From Vicinamibacteria bacterium (lineage in GTDB: Bacteria > Acidobacteriota > Vicinamibacteria > Fen-336), in assembly GCA_016934575.1 (NCBI GenBank), contig JAFGSN010000043.1, forward strand, positions 1 through 37,926: a DNA stretch of 37,926 nt, written 5' to 3'. This document shows positions 1 to 6,022 of this stretch, piece by piece. Position numbers and translations under genes: made by a program. The first letter of the stretch is position 1; every line of letters starts with the position of its first letter. Under the pieces are notes generated by a model. The model saw only the letters and a list, made by a program, of their open reading frames with translations, had not been told where the DNA came from and ran no database searches.

Positions 1-23
1 CCAAGACCAAGACCAAGACCAAG
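1..23 (+). repeat. Hexanucleotide tandem repeat (ccaaga, nearly four copies)
   Basis: The unit ccaaga repeats three times and is followed by ccaag, in frame with rpmI, encoding alternating Thr and Lys. The array touches the window edge, so its full copy number is unknown. Because the period is 6 bases, changes in copy number would add or remove Thr-Lys pairs without shifting the frame. Confidence 0.8.
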
Positions 24-209
24 TTGAAGAGCAAGCGCGGCGCGGTCAAGCGTTTCAAGCTGAGCGCCACGGGCAAGATCAAGCGCGCGCATTCCATGAA
101 AAGTCATATACTCACCAAAAAGACCCGATCGCGTAAACGAAGCCTGCGTAAGTCGACGCTGGTCTCGCCGGCCGAAAACAAGAACGTTCGACAGATGTTG
201 TTAGGGTGA
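1..209 (+). CDS. rpmI: 50S ribosomal protein L35, 5' end outside the window
   Basis: L35 is a small basic protein of the large ribosomal subunit. The reading frame is already open at base 3 and runs to the TGA at 207-209, so the true ATG lies just upstream of the window. The body carries the family hallmarks: KRGAVKRFK, then [17 protein letters not shown], then RKRSLRK. The visible N-terminus is [13 protein letters not shown], where L35 proteins normally read close to MPKMKTKRG, so a few extra Thr-Lys pairs appear to be inserted. A TTG at 24 could serve as a start but would remove the usual N-terminus, so I prefer a start outside the window. It is followed by rplT, the standard order after infC. 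Confidence 0.9.
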   Translation, partial: KTKTKTKLKSKRGAVKRFKLSATGKIKRAHSMKSHILTKKTRSRKRSLRKSTLVSPAENKNVRQMLLG

Positions 210-257
210 TCGGCGCTCGCCGCGCCCGATCGTCAGGGAGCGGTCGTCGAACCGCTC
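208..257 (+). promoter_or_regulatory. Two tandem hairpins in the rpmI-rplT spacer
   Basis: GATCGG (208-213) pairs with CCGATC (226-231), overlapping the rpmI stop codon. GAGCGG (238-243) pairs perfectly with CCGCTC (252-257). The spacer between rpmI and rplT is 118 bases. L20 is known to control its own operon through RNA structures in E. coli, but whether these hairpins do so is only a guess. Confidence 0.3.
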
Positions 258-327
258 GGGCTTTGTCGCCGCCCGGAAGCGCGACGGGCCGGCCAATAGC
301 GGCCGCGTCATCGAAACGATCAAAGCA

Positions 328-684
328 ATGCCGAGAGTCAAGCGTGGCAGTAAACGTCGTGAAGGACGCAAGAAGATACTCCGATCAGCCAAAGGCTTCT
401 TCCTCACGAAGAGCAAGCTGCACCGTTCGGCCAAGGAAGCCGTGGACCGCGCCGGACAGTTCGCATATATCGGCAGACGCCGGAAAAAGCGTGATTTCCG
501 ACGTTTGTGGATCATTCGTATCAACGCCGCCGCACGCTTGAACGACCTTTCCTATAGCCGCTTCATCGCGGGACTGCGGAAGTCGGGAGTCGAGCTGGAC
601 CGGAAAACGCTGGCGGATCTTGCCGTTCGCGATCCACAAGCCTTCGCGCGTCTGGCGGAATCGGCCAAGGCGGCCGCGGACTGA
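328..684 (+). CDS. rplT: 50S ribosomal protein L20
   Basis: L20 binds 23S rRNA early in assembly of the large subunit. The 118-residue product has the standard length and opens with MPRVKRG, followed by the basic RRREGRKKI-like segment (here [10 protein letters not shown]). It also carries GFF (residues 24-26), the [16 protein letters not shown] block and [17 protein letters not shown]. The ATG at 328 gives the canonical N-terminus. It lies downstream of rpmI on the same strand and 14 bases upstream of the ZapB-like gene, so it could be cotranscribed with both. Confidence 0.97.
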   Translation: MPRVKRGSKRREGRKKILRSAKGFFLTKSKLHRSAKEAVDRAGQFAYIGRRRKKRDFRRLWIIRINAAARLNDLSYSRFIAGLRKSGVELDRKTLADLAVRDPQAFARLAESAKAAAD

Positions 685-698
685 AGTCGGAGCAGACG

Positions 699-986
699 AT
701 GGAAGACAGCTTCAAGCTGCTCGAAGGGCGGATTCGCGGCGCGGTGGAAGAGATACAGCGCCTGCGCGGCGAGAACGCGGCGCTCGCGCAGAAGCTCGAA
801 GACGCTCTCAGGCGCCAAATCGACGCAGAGACCGAGTCGCAAGACGCGGCCAAGAGGCAGGCGGATTCCGTTGCGCGTCAAGCGGAGACAAACGCTCACC
901 GCGAGTTAAAAACCCTGAAACGCGAGCGGGAAGAGATCAGAGCGCGGCTGGCCAAGATGCTTGAAGTGCTCGAGGAGCTAGGATAA
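699..986 (+). CDS. zapB: ZapB-like coiled-coil cell division protein
   Basis: This 95-residue protein is almost entirely heptad-like and rich in Glu, Lys, Arg, Ala and Leu, with no Pro, as expected for one long coiled coil. Conserved-looking ends are MEDSFKLLEGRI and LAKMLEVLEEL. ZapB in proteobacteria is a short coiled coil that bridges ZapA at the Z-ring to the chromosome terminus. The assignment rests on size, coiled-coil character and its place directly before zapA, because the family has little sequence signature. A GGAG motif lies 6 bases before the ATG. A generic coiled-coil protein cannot be excluded. Confidence 0.7.
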   Translation: MEDSFKLLEGRIRGAVEEIQRLRGENAALAQKLEDALRRQIDAETESQDAAKRQADSVARQAETNAHRELKTLKREREEIRARLAKMLEVLEELG

Positions 987-1086
987 AGATCGATGACGTC
1001 TTGACAACCAGGCCGGACCGAGGCGCAGGTTCACGCCGTCGGAGCGGCGATTGCCATGGCAGACGACCCATGCTCAAATCTGTGCG

Positions 1087-1362
1087 ATGGGTGAAACGCT
1101 GAATACGGTTCAAGTCGAGATCTTCGGTCAAGTTTACGCCATCAAAGCCGAGGCTGATCCAGCGCAGGTGGAAGAGGTCGCATCGCGCGTCGATTCCGAA
1201 ATGCGCGCCCTGAGCCGTTCCATTGGGGTGGTGGACTCGCTGCGCATTGCCGTGCTGGCGGCGCTCAATATCGCCGATGAGTGCGTGCGTTTACGCGCCG
1301 AGGTTCGTCGATTGGAGGAGCGTGCGACGGCTTTGTCGGGAGAGATCGAGGACATTCTCTGA
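1087..1362 (+). CDS. zapA: Cell division protein ZapA
   Basis: ZapA binds FtsZ and promotes bundling of protofilaments at midcell. From the ATG at 1087 the product is 91 residues, the family's usual size, opening with MGETLNTVQVEIFGQVYAIK. This matches the ZapA N-terminal strand pattern (VxIxGxxYxIK). The segment EADPAQVEEVASRVDSEMR is the typical helix, and RIAVLAALNIADE leads to a C-terminal coiled coil. An in-frame ATG at 1051 would add 12 residues that do not resemble the family, so I reject it. The gene sits between the ZapB-like gene and a 6S RNA, an arrangement seen in many proteobacteria. Confidence 0.9.
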   Translation: MGETLNTVQVEIFGQVYAIKAEADPAQVEEVASRVDSEMRALSRSIGVVDSLRIAVLAALNIADECVRLRAEVRRLEERATALSGEIEDIL

Positions 1363-1391
1363 TAATTGAGGACGGCTCCTTCCCATTCTTG

Positions 1392-1608
1392 CCTCGTCTC
1401 CCGCCTGCGGCTATGATCCCGAACCGGAGGTCCCTGCGGCGTTCGTGATGGGCAAGGAAACCGTGAACCAACGTCTAATATCATGGGGACTCGGAGTCGC
1501 GAAGCGGTGTGCATGCCTCCGCAACGAGGAAGCCTAAAGCGGCGCGCAGGGTTCCCACCTTGTGACCAGGTTCAGGTCACCCTCCACACGGCGTTTGCGG
1601 GGGCCTTC
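1392..1608 (+). ncRNA. ssrS: 6S RNA (SsrS)
   Basis: 6S RNA mimics an open promoter and sequesters the housekeeping RNA polymerase holoenzyme. The non-coding stretch after zapA shows the family layout. A closing stem forms between CTCCCGC (1398-1404) and GCGGGGG (1597-1603). The central-bubble strand contains GGTGTGCATGCCTCCG, then CGAGGAAGCCTAAAGC, closely resembling the E. coli GGTGAGCATGCTCGGTCCG and GAGAAGCCTTAAAACTGC. A terminal-side hairpin is formed by GTGACC (1562-1567) and GGTCAC (1575-1580), matching the E. coli TTGAACC/GGTTCAA hairpin. Location directly 3' of zapA is the classical site. The ends are approximate. In E. coli the next gene is ygfA; here it is thiL. Confidence 0.87.
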
Positions 1609-1649
1609 ATTCATGTTGCGAACCGTTCGTTGATGGAAGGGCGTCGGCA

Positions 1650-2717
1650 TTGATCGAGCAGCGGACTCCGATGAGCGACATTGGGGAGAAGGCGATATTG
1701 CGCCATATTCGCTCGCGGATTCCATCCTGGGGCGTAGGGCTGGTTCTGGGCGTGGGAGACGACGCCGCGGTCGTCGAGACGGGTCCGCGCACGCTTGTCA
1801 CGACCGATTCCCTGGTTGAAGGGATCGACTTCCGGAGCGAATGGACGCCGCCCACGCTGCTCGGTCGCCGCGTCCTGACGATCAACGCTTCCGACATCGC
1901 CGCCATGGGAGGCGTTCCACGCCATGCCACGGTGAGCCTGTGCCTGCGACCCGACGTGACGTTCGGATTTGTCGATGCGTTTTATGACGGACTGCTGGAG
2001 CGCTGCGCCGAGCTGGGAATCAACCTTATCGGAGGAAATCTGTCCGCAACGCACGGATCGATCGTCATCGACGTGACTCTGATCGGAGAAGCCCATGAGT
2101 GCCTCCTCCGTTCCGGTGCGCTGGCCGGCGACTGCGTCGCCGTGACAGGCACTCTGGGCGCGGCGGCCGCCGGCGCGCGACTTCTCACTCAGGGCGCGCG
2201 ACTGAACGCCGAGGGCGGCCTCTCTTCGACCGGGCTGTGGACCGAATCGTCGAGCGCCGCGGTGCTCCATTGTCTGCGTGCCAACCTCGATCCGGCCCCT
2301 CCGCTGACCGTTGCGCGGTCCCTCGCCGAGCGAGGTTTCGTGCACGCCGCCATTGATCTCTCCGACGGATTGTCAGGCGACCTCATGGCTTTGTGCGCCG
2401 AGAGCAATCTCTCCGCCTGGATCGATCCGGAGCGGATTCCCCTGAACCAGCATGCCGTGAACCTTGAAAGGGCTCGCGGCGGCGACGCGCTCGCGCTTGC
2501 CTTGCATGGAGGCGACGACTACCAACTGTTGGTCGCCGTTCCGGCGGAAAAGGTCGAGGACGCCGTGGCCGAAGCCATGATGTGGGACGTCAAGCTGACA
2601 TGCATCGGCGGTTTCGAAGCGGGAGAGCCGCTGGTCTCTCTCAAGATGGACCAAACATTGACCGCGCTTTCCTGTGTCACGCAAGATCACTTCAAGGGCG
2701 TCAAACGGCCGGGATGA
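1650..2717 (+). CDS. thiL: Thiamine-monophosphate kinase
   Basis: ThiL phosphorylates thiamine monophosphate with ATP to give thiamine diphosphate, the last step of cofactor synthesis. It is a cytosolic AIR-synthetase/PurM-fold enzyme. Visible motifs in order are GVGDDAAVV, TTDSLVEGIDF, TINASDIAAMGG, LIGGNLSATHGSIVIDVTLIG, DLSDGLSGDL and HGGDDYQLL. The last is GGEDYEL in most homologues, a conservative change. The TTG at 1650 has GGAAGG about 9 bases upstream; an ATG at 1671 is the alternative and would give 348 residues. The gene follows the 6S RNA and is 7 bases from the DUF2062 gene. A YjbQ homologue, whose family has thiamine-phosphate synthase activity, is encoded near 18 kb. Confidence 0.95.
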   Translation: MIEQRTPMSDIGEKAILRHIRSRIPSWGVGLVLGVGDDAAVVETGPRTLVTTDSLVEGIDFRSEWTPPTLLGRRVLTINASDIAAMGGVPRHATVSLCLRPDVTFGFVDAFYDGLLERCAELGINLIGGNLSATHGSIVIDVTLIGEAHECLLRSGALAGDCVAVTGTLGAAAAGARLLTQGARLNAEGGLSSTGLWTESSSAAVLHCLRANLDPAPPLTVARSLAERGFVHAAIDLSDGLSGDLMALCAESNLSAWIDPERIPLNQHAVNLERARGGDALALALHGGDDYQLLVAVPAEKVEDAVAEAMMWDVKLTCIGGFEAGEPLVSLKMDQTLTALSCVTQDHFKGVKRPG

Positions 2718-2724
2718 GCGGACG

Positions 2725-3210
2725 ATGGCGCATCGATTGCAACGGTTTGGACAGCTCCTTCTTCGGGTGAACGACTCGCCGCATCGAACGGCGCTGGCTT
2801 TCGGTGTCGGCGTCTTCATCGCCTTTTTCCCGGTGATCGGAGTTCATACGGCCATGGCTTTCGCAATCGCCTTTTTTTTTCGCCTCAACCGCGTCGCGCT
2901 GTTGCTCGGAGCGTACATCAACAATCCCTGGACGCTGGGCCCGTTGTTCAGCCTGGGAACCCTCATCGGTTGCTTCTTGACCGGCGTTTCGCCCAACGAG
3001 ATCTGGAGCATCGACTGGAGCCTTGCGGGCCATGGATTCTGCTCCGAGATGCTTGATTTGGCCAGACAGTTCATATGGCCGTTCATCGTCGGGAACTTGA
3101 GCGCGGGTCTGATCGCGTCGCTGCTGAGTTACGGCGTGGCACGGCGGATTCTCACGCGCGGACGCGTGTCTGTCGTCAGCAGCCGGGCGACGGCCGATTC
3201 TTCCTCGTGA
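2725..3210 (+). CDS. DUF2062 family membrane protein
   Basis: The 161-residue product has the DUF2062 pattern: an opening helix (RLLLRVNDSPHRTALAFGVGVFIAFFPVIGVHT), then FRLNRVALLLGAYINNPWT, a very characteristic segment of the family, and a final membrane helix (WPFIVGNLSAGLIASLLSYG). At least three hydrophobic segments are visible, so it is an inner-membrane protein. Members are often found with lipid or polysaccharide genes but have no established activity. The ATG at 2725 lies 7 bases after thiL; upstream in-frame codons overlap thiL and are not needed. Its last 35 bases overlap the convergent hydrolase gene. A run of nine T at 2872-2880 encodes Phe-Phe-Phe. Confidence 0.85.
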   Translation: MAHRLQRFGQLLLRVNDSPHRTALAFGVGVFIAFFPVIGVHTAMAFAIAFFFRLNRVALLLGAYINNPWTLGPLFSLGTLIGCFLTGVSPNEIWSIDWSLAGHGFCSEMLDLARQFIWPFIVGNLSAGLIASLLSYGVARRILTRGRVSVVSSRATADSSS

Positions 3211-3997
3211 TTCGTCGAATTCTTCGCGTCGTGATGAGGCGCATGATCGGCGCCATGGACGAGAAGAAGGGACGACGTCGCCCTGCGATCGTGATCCGGC
3301 TTTCGCGCGACATCAAGAGTCGACGTAGGCTGGACGCCGGATGCGTCGGATCGAATTCTCCGCGGGCGACGATCCCATAGCTACCGATCCAGCGCTCTTC
3401 GCCGGCGAAGGGGAGCGGATCGGATCCGGCGATCAAACGAAAACCTCGCTTTTGCGCCAGCGACATCAACTGGGGTTCGGGCCAGGCACGCGGCCGGAGC
3501 GAGGAGTCTCCGACGAGAAACGAGCCGACGGGAAGCCGGTTGATTGCGTCGCGCACATGATTCGCGCGTCCAAAGGACCACTTGCCGGGCGACCAGTTTA
3601 GAACGGGCACGGCGCCAGCCGCCGAGATTTGACGCAGCGTGTGATCGAGCGGGAGGCCGTCGTTCGTCGTCTCGTTCGTGGCGAGCGCCAGCGCTTCCAG
3701 GCCCTCCAGAGTGGCGATCTGGCGACCCGCGACGAGTATCAGCGGCGTGAAAAGCCCGGACACTCGGACGGCGTTCTCGTCGTCCAAACGCTCGATGGCG
3801 CAATCTTCCAGAATGATTTCGCCGGCACGGAGCCGGGCGAAGCAGCGCATTCCATGAGGCTCGGTCAGGATGAGAACGCTGGCGAAGGGTTCGTCCGATT
3901 GTACGTGAGCGCGGAGGTTGCGTGCGCCGTTGCTCAGCGCCGACAGCGGATCGAAACACTGATAGAGATGAACGTGCGTGTCGATGACGACGATCAC
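3176..3997 (-). CDS. Predicted amidohydrolase-like metal-dependent hydrolase
   Basis: The 273-residue product begins with [16 protein letters not shown], where the HVH pair after a hydrophobic strand is the N-terminal metal-binding motif of TIM-barrel amidohydrolases. Later segments are [41 protein letters not shown] and [21 protein letters not shown]. The HGM and GSD elements could supply further metal ligands, but I cannot assign a named family or substrate. The start is the GTG at 3997: it overlaps the gatA stop as GTGA, implying translational coupling, and it removes 43 residues that look untranslated. The tail is very Arg-rich and overlaps the end of the DUF2062 gene, so it may be non-essential. 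Confidence 0.7.
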   Translation of the reverse strand: MIVVIDTHVHLYQCFDPLSALSNGARNLRAHVQSDEPFASVLILTEPHGMRCFARLRAGEIILEDCAIERLDDENAVRVSGLFTPLILVAGRQIATLEGLEALALATNETTNDGLPLDHTLRQISAAGAVPVLNWSPGKWSFGRANHVRDAINRLPVGSFLVGDSSLRPRAWPEPQLMSLAQKRGFRLIAGSDPLPFAGEERWIGSYGIVARGEFDPTHPASSLRRLLMSRESRITIAGRRRPFFSSMAPIMRLITTRRIRRITRKNRPSPGC

Positions 3998-5451
3998 AGC
4001 GGGGGTCGCCGGAGATGGTGCTCGGTAAGCCGTTCGAAAGCATGACCCGCGCGGAGCAACATCGACTCGTCGAACCAACGGCTCATGAGCTGCAATCCTA
4101 CGGGCAGGCCGGCGCTCAATCCGCAAGGAATCGAGAGGCCGGGAAGACCGGCCAGATTCGCCGGCACCGTGAAAACGTCCTCGAGATACATTTTGAGCGG
4201 ATCGTCGGTCTTCTCCCCGATCTTGAACGCCGGAGACGGCGTCGTCGGCGTGGCGATGACGTCGCAGGACTCGAATGCCGCTTCAAAGTCGCGCCGGATC
4301 AACGCGCGCACCTTCTGCGCCCTCAGATAGTAGGCGTCGTAGTACCCGGATGAGAGAACGAAGGTTCCAAGAATAATCCGCCGCTTGACCTCGGCGCCGA
4401 AGCCTCGATCGCGCGTCTCGCCGTACATTTGGTCGAGGTCCGTCGCGCCTTCCGCTCGTCGTCCGTATCGCACGCCGTCATAGCGGGCGAGATTGGACGA
4501 CGCCTCGGCCGTGGCGACGATGTAATACGTCGCGACGGCATGCGCGAGATGGGGCAGAGAGACGTCGCGCAAGAGAGCTCCGCATGCTTGTAGCTGATCG
4601 AGCGCTTCACGGAACGACGTCATCACGCCGGCGTCGACGCCGCGCTTCAGGAACTCCCACGGAACGCCCACGCGCAATCCCCGCGCGTCTCCATCCGTTT
4701 CGGCGTGGGCGTCGGGAAAACGCCTTTCGACGCTCGTGGCATCATGGTCGTCGCGGCCGCTGATCGCGGCGAGGACGACAGCCGCGTCCTGAACAGTGCG
4801 GGCGAACGGGCCCGCCTGATCGAGCGATGAGGCGAAAGCCACCAGGCCATAGCGGCTGACGCGGCCGTAGGTCGGTTTGATCCCGACGACGCCGCAGAAA
4901 GCGGCCGGCTGCCGGATCGATCCTCCAGTGTCCGTGCCCAGAGCGATCGGCGCCATTTGCGCGGCGACCGCCGCCGCCGATCCGCCGGACGATCCGCCGG
5001 GAACATGCGCGGCGCTCCAGGGATTACGAGTCGGTTTATAGCCGCTGTTTTCCGTTGACGAGCCCATGGCGAACTCGTCCATGTTGGTCTTTCCCAATAT
5101 GATCGCGCCGGCTCGCTCCAGACGCGCAACGCATGTCGCGGTGAACGGCGGCACGTAGTTCCGCAGTATTTTCGACGCGCACGTCGTCGGCATGTTTGCG
5201 ACATGAAGAACATCCTTGATCGCCGCCGGCACCCCGGCGAGCGGAAGATCGACGGAGCCTCTTGAAACGGCCGAGTCGATGGACCGCGCTCGGGACAGCG
5301 CGTGCTCGTTGACGTGGAGAAACGCGTCGATGCGCGGCTCCAATTTCTCGATGCGCGACAGATGCGCGCGCATTACCTCGACGGCGGAGACTTCCCGTTT
5401 CCTGACTTTTTCGGAGATTTCCCGCGCGTTCAAACGCCACAGATCCGTCAT
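3994..5451 (-). CDS. gatA: Glutamyl-tRNA(Gln)/aspartyl-tRNA(Asn) amidotransferase subunit A
   Basis: GatA is the glutaminase of the GatCAB complex, releasing ammonia that converts Glu-tRNA(Gln) or Asp-tRNA(Asn) to the amidated form. The 485-residue protein has the amidase signature: Lys79 in GVPAAIKD, cis-Ser154 in [10 protein letters not shown] and Ser178 in [16 protein letters not shown] form the Ser-cisSer-Lys triad at the positions known in Staphylococcus Gat[13 protein letters not shown] and [24 protein letters not shown] are family blocks. The start ATG overlaps the gatC stop as ATGA, and its own stop overlaps the next gene as GTGA. No gatB is present in the window, so it must lie elsewhere. 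Confidence 0.97.
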   Translation of the reverse strand: MTDLWRLNAREISEKVRKREVSAVEVMRAHLSRIEKLEPRIDAFLHVNEHALSRARSIDSAVSRGSVDLPLAGVPAAIKDVLHVANMPTTCASKILRNYVPPFTATCVARLERAGAIILGKTNMDEFAMGSSTENSGYKPTRNPWSAAHVPGGSSGGSAAAVAAQMAPIALGTDTGGSIRQPAAFCGVVGIKPTYGRVSRYGLVAFASSLDQAGPFARTVQDAAVVLAAISGRDDHDATSVERRFPDAHAETDGDARGLRVGVPWEFLKRGVDAGVMTSFREALDQLQACGALLRDVSLPHLAHAVATYYIVATAEASSNLARYDGVRYGRRAEGATDLDQMYGETRDRGFGAEVKRRIILGTFVLSSGYYDAYYLRAQKVRALIRRDFEAAFESCDVIATPTTPSPAFKIGEKTDDPLKMYLEDVFTVPANLAGLPGLSIPCGLSAGLPVGLQLMSRWFDESMLLRAGHAFERLTEHHLRRPPL

Positions 5452-5735
5452 TGTATGATACGCGGCACGCGGAACAGCCCTTCCGAAGCGTCGGGTGCGA
5501 CGGCCAAGACGCTCTCTTGATCGAGGCCGTCATGGGGCGTATCGTCACGAAGGACGCCCGGCAAACCCGCGTGGCTCATGGGATCGATTCCGGTCGTGTC
5601 GAGATTCTGGATCGACTCGGCGTAGTCGAGTATCTCTTCGAGCTGGCGCGTGAAAACCCGCCGCTCTTCCTCGGAGAGCGACAGACGGGCAAGGCGTGCA
5701 ACGTGCTCGACGGTTTCTTCGGTGACGCGCGGCAT
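5448..5735 (-). CDS. gatC: Asp/Glu-tRNA amidotransferase subunit C
   Basis: GatC is the small subunit that wraps around GatA and GatB and stabilises the complex. From the ATG at 5735 the product is 95 residues, normal for the family. It opens with [24 protein letters not shown], followed by [28 protein letters not shown] and the acidic [33 protein letters not shown], all standard GatC blocks. The longer frame reaching 5939 adds 68 residues with no family support. AGGAG lies rather far (about 18 bases) upstream of the ATG. It is the first gene of a gatC-gatA-hydrolase operon. Confidence 0.95.
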   Translation of the reverse strand: MPRVTEETVEHVARLARLSLSEEERRVFTRQLEEILDYAESIQNLDTTGIDPMSHAGLPGVLRDDTPHDGLDQESVLAVAPDASEGLFRVPRIIQ

Positions 5736-5972
5736 TCGATTACTATAACGCGTCTCCTCTTGGCTCGCGAACAGGCCGGCAGGCTGCTCGTGCGCATGAA
5801 CACGATCAGCCCCGAACATGCATGGATACGAGCCATGCGACACCCGTGATCGGAACCGCCAGCGGAGTCGTCTCTCGATCCGTTCGTCCCTGTCCCGGCG
5901 AACGATTGCAGCGCGCCGAAGCGTCATGACCGCCAACAACGCGTTTCGTTGAAAGGGCCGTGGCGCTCAAGC

Positions 5973-6001
5973 TTGACCCGCCGCGGTCGCGGCCCTAGAA
6001 T
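5973..6001 (+). promoter_or_regulatory. Sigma70-type promoter for the FHA gene
   Basis: TTGACC (5973-5978), a 17-base spacer, and TAGAAT (5996-6001). The predicted transcript would start near 6008, only about 15 bases before the ATG of the FHA gene. The remaining 5736-5972 between this promoter and gatC holds no gene I can see and presumably carries the gatC promoter. Confidence 0.6.
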
Positions 6002-6022
6002 CCGATCCATCCGGATCACGGC

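Noticed and set aside
1611-2345. Minus-strand ORF of 244 codons opposite thiL
   Set aside because: thiL motifs are complete on the plus strand; this is a shadow.
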